In this document: positions 1 to 8,853 of the stretch, piece after piece
Layout: every line of letters starts with the position of its first letter
How positions within the stretch are numbered: position 1 is the stretch's first letter
From: Bacillus sp. FJAT-29937
GTDB taxonomy: Bacteria; Bacillota; Bacilli; Bacillales; Cytobacillaceae
Reading direction: 5' to 3'
DNA length: 64,000 bases
NCBI RefSeq assembly: GCF_001509555.1
Contig: NZ_LMAS01000002.1
Coordinates: 426,128-490,127 of the forward strand
Position numbers and translations under genes: made by a program
The notes under the pieces: model-generated
Seen by the model: the letters and a program-made list of their open reading frames with translations, nothing else
Told to the model about the DNA's origin: nothing
Databases searched by the model: none

Positions 1-1
1 T

Positions 2-787
2 AGCTTCACAGGTTCTCGTGATGTAGGTCTTCGTATTTTCGAACGTGCATCTAAGCTGAATGAAGGCCAAATTTGGATGAAACGTTTAATCGCAGAAATG
101 GGCGGAAAAGATACAATTGTTGTCGATAAAGAAGCAGATCTTGAGCTAGCTGCCACTTCTATCGTTGCTTCTGCGTTCGGATTCTCCGGGCAAAAATGTT
201 CTGCATGCTCTCGTGCAGTAGTAGTTGAAGATGTGTACGATCAAGTATTAAACCGTGTTGTTGAATTAACAAACGAATTAACACAAGGCGATCCAACAGA
301 TCCAAACAACTATATGGCAACAGTTATTGACCAAAGTGCTTACAACAAAATCATGAGCTACATCGAAATTGGAAAGCAAGAAGGAAAGCTAATGACAGGC
401 GGAGAAGGAGACGATTCAAAAGGCTACTTCATCAAACCAACTGTATTCGCTGACCTTTCTCCAGAATCTCGCATCATGAAGGAAGAAATCTTTGGACCAG
501 TTGTAGGCTTTACAAAAGCGAAAGATTTCGATGAAGCGATTGACATTGCTAACAACACAGAATACGGCTTAACTGGAGCAGTTATTACAAATAACCGTAT
601 GAACCAAGAAAAAGCACGTGAAGATTTCCATGTTGGAAACCTATACTTTAACCGCGGCTGTACAGGTGCCATTGTAGGCTACCAGCCATTCGGCGGATTC
701 AACATGTCAGGAACGGACTCCAAAGCAGGCGGACCTGATTATCTGCTTCTTCACATGCAAGCGAAAACAACTTCTGAAATGTATTAA
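2..787 (+). CDS. rocA: L-glutamate gamma-semialdehyde dehydrogenase RocA (1-pyrroline-5-carboxylate dehydrogenase), C-terminal part
   Basis: Partial gene; the window opens inside it, in frame from base 2. The 261 visible codons match my recollection of Bacillus RocA closely, including [17 protein letters not shown], the catalytic-cysteine segment [12 protein letters not shown] and the C-terminal [18 protein letters not shown]. The enzyme oxidises glutamate semialdehyde (from proline, or from ornithine via RocD) to glutamate with NAD+ in the cytosol. rocD starts 82 bp downstream on the same strand with no clear terminator between, so the two probably act and are transcribed together in arginine/ornithine catabolism. 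Its promoter lies outside the window. Confidence 0.95.
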   Translation, partial: SFTGSRDVGLRIFERASKLNEGQIWMKRLIAEMGGKDTIVVDKEADLELAATSIVASAFGFSGQKCSACSRAVVVEDVYDQVLNRVVELTNELTQGDPTDPNNYMATVIDQSAYNKIMSYIEIGKQEGKLMTGGEGDDSKGYFIKPTVFADLSPESRIMKEEIFGPVVGFTKAKDFDEAIDIANNTEYGLTGAVITNNRMNQEKAREDFHVGNLYFNRGCTGAIVGYQPFGGFNMSGTDSKAGGPDYLLLHMQAKTTSEMY

Positions 788-868
788 AAGTTTTCTTTAA
801 GGGTTTAAAGTATAACAGCTTAACGGTACAATGAAAGAGATTATTCGGACATTAGGAGGAATGTATTC

Positions 869-2068
869 ATGACAGCATTAACAAATACAAATTCATTGAT
901 TGAACAAACTGAGAAATATGGCGCAAAGAACTATCATCCGCTGCCAATCGTCATTTCAAAGGCGGAAGGTGTATGGGTTGAGGATCCTGAAGGCAATAAA
1001 TACATGGATATGTTAAGTGCCTACTCGGCAGTAAACCAAGGACATAGACATCCAAAGATTATTCAAGCATTAAAAGATCAAGCGGATCGAGTAACTTTAA
1101 CTTCACGCGCTTTCCATAATGATCAGCTTGGACCATGGTATGAAATGATTTGTAAGCTAACAAAAAAAGAAATGGCTCTTCCTATGAATACGGGTGCTGA
1201 AGCAGTTGAAACTGCATTTAAAGCTGCTCGCCGCTGGGCATATGATGTAAAAGGCGTAGCTGAAAATCAAGCTGAAATCATTGCATGTGTTGGAAACTTC
1301 CACGGACGTACAATGACAGCCGTTTCTCTATCTTCAGAAGCGGAATACAAGCGCGGATTTGGACCAATGCTTCCGGGCATTAAATTAATTCCTTACGGTG
1401 ATCTTGAAGCATTGAAAGCGGCAATTACTGAAAACACTGCTGCATTCTTAATTGAGCCAATCCAAGGGGAAGCTGGGATCATCATTCCTGAGGAAGGCTT
1501 CATGAAAGCAGCCTATGAAACATGTAAAGAGAACAATGTATTATTTATTGCCGACGAAATTCAAGCAGGTCTTGCACGTACTGGTAAAATGTTTGCTTGT
1601 GAATGGGAAGATGTAGATCCGGATATGTACATCCTAGGAAAAGCATTAGGCGGAGGAGTATTCCCAATCTCTTGTGTTGTAGCAAATAAAGAAGTTCTAG
1701 GTGTATTCAATCCAGGTTCACACGGTTCAACATTTGGCGGAAACCCAATGGCTTGTGCTGTATCCATTGCATCTATGGAGGTTCTTGTTGAAGAAAAATT
1801 AGCTGAACGTTCTTTGAAGCTTGGTGAATACTTCGTTAGCAAGTTAAAAGAAATCAAAAACCCAATGATTAAAGACGTTCGTGGACGCGGATTATTTATT
1901 GGTGTTGAATTAACAGAACCAGCTCGTAAATATTGTGAAGCTTTAAAGGAAGAGGGCTTATTATGTAAAGAAACACATGATACAGTCATTCGCTTTGCAC
2001 CACCACTTGTGATTACTGAGGAAGAGTTAGATTGGGCTATTGAACGCATTAACAAAATATTAGGCTAA
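869..2068 (+). CDS. rocD: Ornithine aminotransferase RocD
   Basis: 399 residues, usual length for Bacillus RocD. It is a class III PLP aminotransferase that converts ornithine plus 2-oxoglutarate to glutamate semialdehyde plus glutamate, feeding RocA directly upstream. Visible signatures are [12 protein letters not shown], the PLP-ring aspartate in FIADEIQAG (D229) and the PLP lysine in ILGKALGGG (K258). The start ATG has AGGAGGA about 8 bases upstream. A strong terminator follows at 2155-2188. No sigma-54 motif was seen in the 82-bp gap, so expression probably comes from the rocA promoter. Confidence 0.95.
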   Translation: MTALTNTNSLIEQTEKYGAKNYHPLPIVISKAEGVWVEDPEGNKYMDMLSAYSAVNQGHRHPKIIQALKDQADRVTLTSRAFHNDQLGPWYEMICKLTKKEMALPMNTGAEAVETAFKAARRWAYDVKGVAENQAEIIACVGNFHGRTMTAVSLSSEAEYKRGFGPMLPGIKLIPYGDLEALKAAITENTAAFLIEPIQGEAGIIIPEEGFMKAAYETCKENNVLFIADEIQAGLARTGKMFACEWEDVDPDMYILGKALGGGVFPISCVVANKEVLGVFNPGSHGSTFGGNPMACAVSIASMEVLVEEKLAERSLKLGEYFVSKLKEIKNPMIKDVRGRGLFIGVELTEPARKYCEALKEEGLLCKETHDTVIRFAPPLVITEEELDWAIERINKILG

Positions 2069-2154
2069 TCCAAACTTTTAAAACGGAAAAATTTTTATAA
2101 AATAATAAACTATTCTGTTGTTCGCTCCAACTAGAATATAATTTTCATCTGAAC

Positions 2155-2188
2155 AAAAAATCCTTGTACTAATGTGCAAGGATTTTTT
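2155..2188 (+). terminator. Rho-independent terminator after rocD
   Basis: Perfect inverted repeat: AAAAAATCCTTG (2155-2166) pairs with CAAGGATTTTTT (2177-2188) around a 10-base loop. The T-run and A-run flank a symmetric stem, so it could act on both strands; only rocD needs it. Confidence 0.85.
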
Positions 2189-2291
2189 GCGCATTCAGAA
2201 TGGTTAACTATTCGACATTTTTCACTATAACAGCTCATAAAATGTAAATAAAAGTAGATATATTACTAACGGATGTTCCTTGATTATACAG

Positions 2292-2321
2292 TTGCTTTCC
2301 GTTAAGTTTAAGAAGTATAAA
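2292..2321 (+). promoter_or_regulatory. Candidate sigma-A promoter of pgi
   Basis: TTGCTT (2292-2297) and TATAAA (2316-2321) are 18 bases apart and lie 54 bases before the pgi start. The gap 2069-2374 otherwise holds only the rocD terminator and AT-rich sequence. Confidence 0.4.
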
Positions 2322-2374
2322 ATTACATGTATAAAATTTAGTTTTTATGAAATTACATAATTGGAGGATCAGAC

Positions 2375-3724
2375 ATGACATATGTTCGTTTTGATTACTC
2401 AAAGGCATTTGCATTTTTCAATGACCATGAGCTTACATATATGCAAGACGCGGTAAAGGTTGCACATCATTCTTTACATGAGAATACTGGACAGGGAAAT
2501 GAATTTTTGGGTTGGCTGGATTACCCTATCCAATATGATAAACAAGAATTTTCTCGGATAAAACAATCAGCAGAAAAGATCATTGGAGATTCGGATGTGC
2601 TCCTTGTTATTGGGATTGGAGGTTCTTACTTAGGCGCGCGTGCAGCAATTGAAATGTTAAATCATAGCTTTTATAATGCACTGCCAAAGGGAAAAAGAGG
2701 AACTCCGCAAATTATATTTGTCGGCAATAATTTAAGCTCATCTTACATGATGGATGTTATCGACTTTCTTGACGGGAAGGATTTTTCTATAAACGTTATC
2801 TCTAAATCAGGTACAACGACTGAGCCTGCCATTGCCTTTCGGATTTTCCGCAAGCAATTGGAGGAGAAATATGGTTTAGAGGAGGCACGGAGGAGAATTT
2901 ATGCAACAACAGATAAGGAAAGAGGGGCACTAAAAACACTTGCAGACGAAGAAGGCTATGAAACCTTTGTTGTTCCTGATGATATTGGCGGCCGATACTC
3001 GGTATTAACCGCTGTAGGTTTATTGCCGATAGCTGTAAGCGGTGCTGATATTGGAGACATGTTGAAGGGGGCTGCCCTTGCTCGGGAGGAGCTGAGTAGT
3101 TCAGAACTCCGTGAGAATATTGCTTATCAATATGCAGCTATTCGCCATATTTTATACAACAAAGGAAAGACGACTGAAATGCTCATTAACTATGAGCCTG
3201 CTTTACAGTCCTTTTCAGAATGGTGGAAACAGCTATTCGGTGAAAGTGAAGGAAAAGATTTAAAAGGAATCTACCCATCCTCGGCCAATTTTTCAACGGA
3301 CCTGCATTCTATCGGTCAATATATACAAGATGGACGAAGGAATCTGTTTGCGACAGTTATGAAGGTTGAAAAACCTCGTCAAGAGTTAATGATTGAAGAG
3401 GCAGATCAGGACTTAGATGATTTAAATTATTTAGCTGGAAAAACAGTGGACTTTGTCAACAATAAGGCGTTTGAAGGGGCTGTGTTGGCGCATACTGATG
3501 GCGGGGTGCCAAATCTAGTTTTATCCATTCCTAAATTAGATGCCTTTACCTTTGGCTACCTTGTTTATTTCTTTGAAAAAGCATGTGCGATGAGCGGCTA
3601 TTTATTAGGTGTCAACCCATTCGATCAGCCAGGTGTGGAGGCTTATAAAGTAAATATGTTTGCTCTATTAGGAAAACCGGGGTTTGAAGACAAGAAGTCA
3701 GAGCTGGAAAAGCGGCTTAGATAA
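2375..3724 (+). CDS. pgi: Glucose-6-phosphate isomerase
   Basis: 449 residues, the size of Bacillus Pgi. It interconverts glucose-6-phosphate and fructose-6-phosphate in glycolysis/gluconeogenesis. SIS-type sugar-phosphate motifs are visible: [15 protein letters not shown] near residue 80 and [13 protein letters not shown] near 145. The start ATG follows GGAGG with good spacing. A terminator sits directly after the stop codon. Next comes yugN and, convergently, yugO; the same set neighbours pgi (yugL) in B. subtilis, so this is conserved core synteny. Confidence 0.96.
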   Translation: MTYVRFDYSKAFAFFNDHELTYMQDAVKVAHHSLHENTGQGNEFLGWLDYPIQYDKQEFSRIKQSAEKIIGDSDVLLVIGIGGSYLGARAAIEMLNHSFYNALPKGKRGTPQIIFVGNNLSSSYMMDVIDFLDGKDFSINVISKSGTTTEPAIAFRIFRKQLEEKYGLEEARRRIYATTDKERGALKTLADEEGYETFVVPDDIGGRYSVLTAVGLLPIAVSGADIGDMLKGAALAREELSSSELRENIAYQYAAIRHILYNKGKTTEMLINYEPALQSFSEWWKQLFGESEGKDLKGIYPSSANFSTDLHSIGQYIQDGRRNLFATVMKVEKPRQELMIEEADQDLDDLNYLAGKTVDFVNNKAFEGAVLAHTDGGVPNLVLSIPKLDAFTFGYLVYFFEKACAMSGYLLGVNPFDQPGVEAYKVNMFALLGKPGFEDKKSELEKRLR

Positions 3725-3725
3725 G

Positions 3726-3762
3726 AAAAGAGTGTTCGTTTTAAAAACGAGCACTCTTTTTT
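3726..3762 (+). terminator. Rho-independent terminator after pgi
   Basis: AAAAGAGTGTTCG pairs with CGAGCACTCTTTT (one G-T type mismatch) around a short A-rich loop, then T residues. It begins 2 bases after the pgi stop codon. Confidence 0.85.
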
Positions 3763-3820
3763 AATGAATCCTTTTCTTTCGGGGAAACTAATCAAAAGAT
3801 ATGGAAAGGAGAGATTGTAA

Positions 3821-4228
3821 ATGATTGAAATTCCTTCAGAATTAGAGGGGAAAAGCTTTGATTTGTATAAATTAGAACAGAAGTTAAAACCAATTGGCTA
3901 TTCGATTGGCGGCAATTGGGATTATGAGAAAGGCTTTTTTGATTATAAGATTGATAACAAAGAGGGCTATCAATTTTTAAGGCTTCCCTTTATAGCAATA
4001 GACGGGCAGCTTGATGTGCGAGGGTGTACAGTCGAGCTCGGACGGCCGTTTTTGCTCTCACACCTTTATGAGGATGGTTTGGACGACCATGCGCATACAG
4101 CAGTCATGTCTGGATCATTTAACCAATTTTCGGAGCCCATCGAAAAAGATGCTGAATTCCCCAATAAATTCATGGATAATGGGAAGGCACTTGTCAAAGA
4201 ATTGGAAGCTGTGCTCTTGAATGGTTAA
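3821..4228 (+). CDS. yugN: YugN-like family protein
   Basis: 135 residues, soluble, resembling B. subtilis YugN (a small family of unknown function). The assignment rests on the sequence pattern IPSELEGKSFDLYKLEQ and on position between pgi and yugO. The ribosome binding site GGAAAGGAGAG precedes the ATG. Its stop codon overlaps the stop of the convergent yugO gene by 4 bases (TTAA shared), leaving no room for a separate terminator. No function can be given. Confidence 0.8.
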   Translation: MIEIPSELEGKSFDLYKLEQKLKPIGYSIGGNWDYEKGFFDYKIDNKEGYQFLRLPFIAIDGQLDVRGCTVELGRPFLLSHLYEDGLDDHAHTAVMSGSFNQFSEPIEKDAEFPNKFMDNGKALVKELEAVLLNG

Positions 4229-5217
4229 TTCATAATGATAATCAATTGGTCATTAGCGTGAATATAAAAGGGGGCAGGAGGATTTAATACCGTTTCCTCC
4301 CCTCTTTTTACTCCGAGCAATAGGATCCCGTCTTTAATGAGTAATTGACTAAGTTCCATATAAGATATGTCCAATATGTCTGTTGAAGCCTGCCGAAACG
4401 TTAATTTTCGGTTATCCAGCTGCCGTAATAAATCCAAAAAGGATGTTACAAGCTCCTGAGAAAAGATGCTATTAATCATAACAAAGCTTGTTAAAATATT
4501 TGTTTGGACAACCTCATCAGCCCCAGCCCTTTTTGCGTTGGCAACCTGCTCTAATGTTAGAATTTCAACAATGCAAGGTACATGAGGGTTAAGCCCTTTT
4601 ACGGCAAGTAAGGTTAAGATGGAGGCCATGTCAGCATGAAGCTCGCCCCTATTTGGGTCAGCGGTAATAATCACTTTACTTGCTTCAAGTATATTTGCTT
4701 TTATCAGCACATTATCTACGTTGGAACGGCCTTGAATAAAATGCACATTCTTATCAGGCAATGGATTTTTTTCAAGTGATTCATCAATTAAGGTGATAGC
4801 CATCTCTTTATGATTTTTACAAAGTGACTGAAGAATTTCACGTGAACGTTCATTCCATCCGACAATAATTAGATGTTTTTTCCCTTTGAAAGCAAGCTTC
4901 CCTTCAATTAGCTCGTTCTGTCTTGTCACGGCAACAGTTGCCAATGTGACAAAATAGGAGGCAAGAAATCCAGCTCCGATCATGATTAGGGCAATCCCGG
5001 CAAGTCTCCCAAACACAGTTTTCGGTGCAAAATCTCCATAGCCAACTGTAGCTGCTGTTACAACAGCCCACCATATACCTTCGAAAATAGTTGTAAATTG
5101 TTCTGGTTCCAATAAGTGAATAATCGTTCCGAATGTAAAAATCATTGTAAGTGAAATAATTAATACTCTAAAAATTAGCGGTAAACGCGCAAAGCTAGTA
5201 AATAAATTGAATGACAA
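4225..5217 (-). CDS. yugO: Potassium channel protein YugO (two-TM channel with RCK/TrkA-N domain)
   Basis: 330 residues. The N-terminus has a transmembrane helix (about 15-35), a pore helix with the K+ selectivity filter TVGYGDF (about 58-64) and a second helix (about 72-95). A Rossmann-type TrkA-N domain follows (KHLIIVGWNERSREIL near 115), then an RCK-C-like tail. This is the architecture of B. subtilis YugO, the channel linked to electrical signalling in biofilms. Its usual upstream partner MstX is not visible here; the next gene upstream is a Spo0E-like protein beyond a repeat element. Confidence 0.9.
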   Translation of the reverse strand: MSFNLFTSFARLPLIFRVLIISLTMIFTFGTIIHLLEPEQFTTIFEGIWWAVVTAATVGYGDFAPKTVFGRLAGIALIMIGAGFLASYFVTLATVAVTRQNELIEGKLAFKGKKHLIIVGWNERSREILQSLCKNHKEMAITLIDESLEKNPLPDKNVHFIQGRSNVDNVLIKANILEASKVIITADPNRGELHADMASILTLLAVKGLNPHVPCIVEILTLEQVANAKRAGADEVVQTNILTSFVMINSIFSQELVTSFLDLLRQLDNRKLTFRQASTDILDISYMELSQLLIKDGILLLGVKRGEETVLNPPAPFYIHANDQLIIIMN

Positions 5218-5302
5218 AATATGACACCCCTAAAAAAGAATCTGTTTTCAGTATGGACTAGTTAAAGGGATTTCATAAATTTAACTTCTATAAAGTGAAA
5301 CT

Positions 5303-5434
5303 TCAATCAGTGGGGGGTTCCTTCACCCCCACTGATTGTTAGTTGAACCAATCGGGCCTTTACGGGCTGTTGATCCCCCGTTTAGAATTTTTTTGTTTTA
5401 CTCAACTTCTTGAAGTGGGGATCTTACAGCCCGT
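5303..5434. repeat. Two-hairpin intergenic repeat element, possible MITE
   Basis: First hairpin: CAATCAGTGGGGG and CCCCCACTGATTG, a near-perfect stem at 5303-5338. Second: ACGGGCTGTTGATCCCC (5362-5378) pairs with GGGGATCTTACAGCCCG (5417-5433) around a 38-base AT-rich loop. It lies between yugO and a Spo0E-like gene and carries no ORF. The two-hairpin form resembles short dispersed repeats of Bacillus genomes, but a second copy was not seen in this window. Confidence 0.5.
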
Positions 5435-5452
5435 TAATCTGCGATAAAATAG

Positions 5453-5477
5453 AAAAAAGAGCTAGATCTTCTAGCCC
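5453..5477 (-). terminator. Terminator of the Spo0E-like gene
   Basis: On the minus strand GGGCTAGA-AGA-TCTAGCTC is followed by six T residues. It lies 25 bases beyond the stop codon of the gene at 5502-5711. Confidence 0.8.
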
Positions 5478-5501
5478 TATTTTAGTAAGAATATAGGTGG
5501 A

Positions 5502-5711
5502 TTAACTTGCTGAATGACCACTATGGATAGCACGATCATTTAATGAAAAATGCAAAAGGTGAAGGTATATTAAACGGTCTAGCTTTTGGCTGTAATCTAT
5601 CGTTTCAACACTATTCATTCCGGTTTCAAGTGCGATTCGGATCATTTCTTGTCTCATTATATTAATGCGCTTAAGGACTAATTGCTCTAATGAATACTTG
5701 TTCATCTTCAT
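5502..5711 (-). CDS. Spo0E family aspartyl-phosphate phosphatase
   Basis: 69 residues. The pattern RINIMRQEMIRIALETGM followed by TIDYSQKLDRLIYL matches Spo0E/YisI/YnzD-type phosphatases, which dephosphorylate Spo0A~P and delay sporulation. The SQxLD signature is intact. It is monocistronic with its own terminator. A TATAAT box reads on the minus strand at 5744-5749, about 35 bases before the start. It supports a spore-forming host. Confidence 0.85.
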   Translation of the reverse strand: MKMNKYSLEQLVLKRINIMRQEMIRIALETGMNSVETIDYSQKLDRLIYLHLLHFSLNDRAIHSGHSAS

Positions 5712-5912
5712 CTTCTCCTACTAATGTTTTCAAGTATATCTTTATTATAGGAGATATTTCATATTACGAAATAGATTCGACAAAGGTTCTAAGAAAAAGA
5801 CATTTTCCTTCATCATTCACATAACTTTGGTAGGGTATTTAGGGTGAAAGTCCTGGTGAAGAGTTAAATCTTCTAAAGAAGATGACATGGCAATACTATA
5901 ATGAGTTACCAT

Positions 5913-7622
5913 TTATGAATTTAGTTGCAGATTCTTATTTAATAGTCTAAAGATTTTTAGTGATAATTGAATCCTTAGTAGTTCTTCTGAACTCTTTAGA
6001 TCGCTGTTCAAGATTTCCTTAATTTTTTCAATACGATAAATGAGTGTGTTTCTGTGTAAAAACATGGCTTTGGCGGTTTCACTGATATTCTGATTATTAA
6101 TAAAGAAATTTTCCAAAGTAACAATATAGCTTGTGCCATGTAAGGAATCATGCTCATATAATTTGCCTAGACATTTTACGAAAAAGTCTTCTAGTACCAA
6201 TTCCTTAATATTGGAGTCTAAGAAATGATAGACAGAATGATCCTCGAAATGGGCAATTCCATCCCGGTCCTCGAACTTCTGCATAAGTCTAACCGCCTCA
6301 TTTGCTTCTGAGAAACTTTTATGCAGAGAATGAATGGAGCTATACTGTCTGCCGATCCCCATTAAAAAATTCGTATTATCAATATTACTAGTTAATATTT
6401 CTTGAATATCAAGGGCATATTGTTTAGCTTCATTTATGGTCATTGAAGGTTTTGTTTCGTTTTGGCCACGTAAAATAATAACGCGATTGTTACGATGGAA
6501 GCATGTAATTTCCCCATTTGCATTACTCGAATTTTCGTAGACTATCTGCACACATTTTTTTAGTATGCCTTCCATTTTATATTTTCTTGCGATCATGTCT
6601 TCGTATTTATCGAGTTCATTGGAATCAATATTAATCACGATGCAGTGATATTTATAGTTAGGGTTCAAACCATGTAAGCCGCATAAAGTCTGAATGGTTT
6701 CAGAAGATGTGATCTTCCCAGTTAGTAAATCATCGAAAAAATCCTGTCTTATTTTTAATTTAACATCTTCTATCTCTTTTTCTTTAATTAATTCAAGTGC
6801 AATAATGGTTGTGGCCTGTTCTAAAGCAATGTAATCGAATTCTGTCAGCTCGCGAACAGTTTGCCAAACAACAATATAGCCAAGAACCTCATTTGAAACA
6901 CCGATAGGGAGAATGCGGCATCTTACCTCTAAATCTTCCACTTGATAAATGCGCTTAATCAACTTATTCATCAGACTAAAATCTCGAGGAATTAAATCGG
7001 TAAACTCCTTCTTGAAAGCGGGCCGATTCTTCACTAAATCAAGGCAGTAGGCTAGAGGTACTTTGTTTTCAACATAATCCGTATAGTGGAGCAATCTCCA
7101 TTCCTTGTCCAAAATAAGAATCGGATTGTTAACAGTGTCTGCCAGCATCGAAGAAATCCTTTCAATTCCTCCACCCTCCAACGCTATTCTAAATAGAGTA
7201 TTATGCATATCGAGCGTTTTGCGGTTTAGTAAATCATATCTGCCAGAAGCCTTTTCATTGATAATTGAAATGACTTTAGACAAGGTGTATTCAAGCGGCA
7301 GTTCCAATAAAGGCAATCCGTATTTGTTTGCTTGCTTAATCATATTCTCTGGGATTTTATCGAAATAACGTTTCATCTTAATTACTAGTCCTGAGCAATT
7401 AATCTCAGATAATTCCTTAATAATTCGATTTTGCAGCTTTTCATTCCCTTTAAAGATATATCCTGTAGATAAGAGGAGTTCATTTGATGAGAGCCAATCA
7501 AAGGCATCGGGGTTTTCCATAATATTTACGATTGAGATAACATTATTTATTCCTTGCTCTCCAGCAACAACCTTGATCCCGTCGATCGCTTTTATTTCTA
7601 ATAGATCTTTTACTGTTAGCAC
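5913..7622 (-). CDS. PucR family transcriptional regulator (N-terminal PucR, C-terminal HTH)
   Basis: 569 residues from GTG 7622. An ATG lies at 7629-7631, but AGGAG abuts it directly; the same AGGAG has correct spacing to the GTG, which also gives the family-typical start (M)LTVKDLLEIK. Domains: PucR sensor (about 1-125), GGDEF-like CdaR middle domain (about 280-430), and C-terminal PucR HTH (about 500-555, SETAKAMFLHRNTLIYRIEK). It reads divergently from the DUF2877-FdrA-DUF1116 operon, with a perfect palindrome between, so it probably controls both. PucR relatives govern purine and allantoin use; the effector is unknown. Confidence 0.88.
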   Translation of the reverse strand: MLTVKDLLEIKAIDGIKVVAGEQGINNVISIVNIMENPDAFDWLSSNELLLSTGYIFKGNEKLQNRIIKELSEINCSGLVIKMKRYFDKIPENMIKQANKYGLPLLELPLEYTLSKVISIINEKASGRYDLLNRKTLDMHNTLFRIALEGGGIERISSMLADTVNNPILILDKEWRLLHYTDYVENKVPLAYCLDLVKNRPAFKKEFTDLIPRDFSLMNKLIKRIYQVEDLEVRCRILPIGVSNEVLGYIVVWQTVRELTEFDYIALEQATTIIALELIKEKEIEDVKLKIRQDFFDDLLTGKITSSETIQTLCGLHGLNPNYKYHCIVINIDSNELDKYEDMIARKYKMEGILKKCVQIVYENSSNANGEITCFHRNNRVIILRGQNETKPSMTINEAKQYALDIQEILTSNIDNTNFLMGIGRQYSSIHSLHKSFSEANEAVRLMQKFEDRDGIAHFEDHSVYHFLDSNIKELVLEDFFVKCLGKLYEHDSLHGTSYIVTLENFFINNQNISETAKAMFLHRNTLIYRIEKIKEILNSDLKSSEELLRIQLSLKIFRLLNKNLQLNS

Positions 7623-7660
7623 TTTTCTCATCTCCTAAAGACATAAATTACACATAGTTC

Positions 7661-7679
7661 CTTGTGCATGATGCACAAG
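7661..7679. promoter_or_regulatory. Perfect palindrome in the pucR/DUF2877 divergent region, candidate operator
   Basis: CTTGTGCAT-G-ATGCACAAG, nine paired bases each side of one central base. It lies 39 bases upstream of the PucR start codon. The half-site TTGTGCAT recurs at 13419-13426 before the permease. A regulator site is the simplest reading; which protein binds is inference. Confidence 0.55.
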
Positions 7680-7690
7680 CGATATGTTTT

Positions 7691-7737
7691 TTTTTTGGAT
7701 TTTATAAACGATGACTCTTATAGGCATTTTATATAAA
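7691..7737. promoter_or_regulatory. Conserved 47-bp upstream element, copy 1
   Basis: 38 of 47 bases match the element at 13390-13436 without gaps. Inside, the octamer ATTTTATA occurs twice (7699 and 7726), 27 bases apart. The partner copy has ATTTTGTA twice with the same 27-base spacing. It lies in the divergent region between pucR and the DUF2877 gene; the rest of 7623-7968 is AT-rich promoter sequence. Confidence 0.5.
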
Positions 7738-7968
7738 ATAATCTCGTAAGGCCGGTTCATTGTCAAATAGTAATCTGAGAGTAGGGGCTGTTTTTGTAGA
7801 TTAAAAATAGTCCGGACAGAGGTAAGAACGAAGTATATTACTCACTTTTAGAAAAATAACATATTTTTTTCGATTACTATATTTAAATTGTAGGTATTGC
7901 AGTAAAGATTTATCTTTGCATAGTTTCAAGCTTGTAGGGAAATAATCTAGACTTAAGAGGTGACTCTA

Positions 7969-8853
7969 TTGAAATTAGCGATATCTGGAGATAGAGAATT
8001 CGTTGACTTAGTAGAAGCTTCGAGTTTTCGCGGTATTATTCATAGTGTTTTCAATAGCACTCTCAATATACAAAATCATGATAGTGATGAGCTGTTCACG
8101 ATTGCGTGTAAGAAACTAGATAATGGACCAAATACAATTATTATTGATTTAGAAAACCTTCATAACACAGGCATTAATGTTAATGAACCAGTTTGTATTT
8201 CTGGCAAGTGTATGTATATAGGTAAAAAGCTCACTATCTCATTTGAAAACATACGAAGGTGGGAAAGCGAATTACCTGAATATCCTAATACGATAGAGAT
8301 CGTCAACAGGAATTTATCTTTTGTTAAGGACTATATTGAAGTTCATGGAAGAAGTGGCGGAGCCAAAATAGATATCGCTTCCGATCATCTCTTTGCTAAA
8401 GAAGTTTCAAGAATGATTGCTGAACGATCTCAACATCTACAACAGGCATTGCTGAATGGCAGTAGCTCAAGTGCGTTAGAGTATGCGCAATCGTTAATTG
8501 GACTAGGTCCTGGCTTAACACCATCTGGAGATGATTTCCTAGTTGGTCTTTTTACTGCATTAAATGTAAGGAATAGCCCTCTATCATCATATCAATCCCT
8601 TTGCGAAGAAGTAGTGCAAAAAGCAAAGACATTAACAAACAACATAAGCTTTATGGCATTAAAAAAAGCGTCTATTGGTAAAGTTCGAGAATCCATTATT
8701 CAACTCGTCAGTTCCATGCTAAAAGGGAACCGAGATGAATTAATTCTCTCTTTAAATAAAGTATTACACATAGGATCTTCTTCCGGGACAGATATAGCCT
8801 TAGGGCTTGTCAGCGGAATGGAGGCCAATATAAAAGCTGGAGGTAAATTATGA
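7969..8853 (+). CDS. DUF2877 family protein (AllH/YlbF-like)
   Basis: 294 residues from TTG 7969. AGAGGTGA lies 5 bases before this TTG; the upstream in-frame GTG at 7960 sits inside that ribosome binding site and is unlikely. The C-terminal half carries LIGLGPGLTPSGDDFLVGL near residue 180, the hallmark of DUF2877 and of E. coli YlbF (AllH). In E. coli this protein works with FdrA and YlbE as oxamate carbamoyltransferase, converting oxalurate and phosphate to oxamate and carbamoyl phosphate. Its end overlaps the next gene by four bases (ATGA), so translation is coupled. No carbamate kinase gene is nearby. Confidence 0.85.
   Translation: MKLAISGDREFVDLVEASSFRGIIHSVFNSTLNIQNHDSDELFTIACKKLDNGPNTIIIDLENLHNTGINVNEPVCISGKCMYIGKKLTISFENIRRWESELPEYPNTIEIVNRNLSFVKDYIEVHGRSGGAKIDIASDHLFAKEVSRMIAERSQHLQQALLNGSSSSALEYAQSLIGLGPGLTPSGDDFLVGLFTALNVRNSPLSSYQSLCEEVVQKAKTLTNNISFMALKKASIGKVRESIIQLVSSMLKGNRDELILSLNKVLHIGSSSGTDIALGLVSGMEANIKAGGKL

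Noticed and set aside
1561-2055. 164-codon minus-strand frame inside rocD
   Set aside because: Antisense shadow of a well-identified gene; no site and no similarity.
5760-5912. Possible riboswitch or intron-like text (GGGTGAAAGTCC) between the Spo0E-like and PucR genes
   Set aside because: No conserved riboswitch core could be matched and both neighbouring genes read away or end here; only a short ATCTTCT/AGAAGAT repeat is present.
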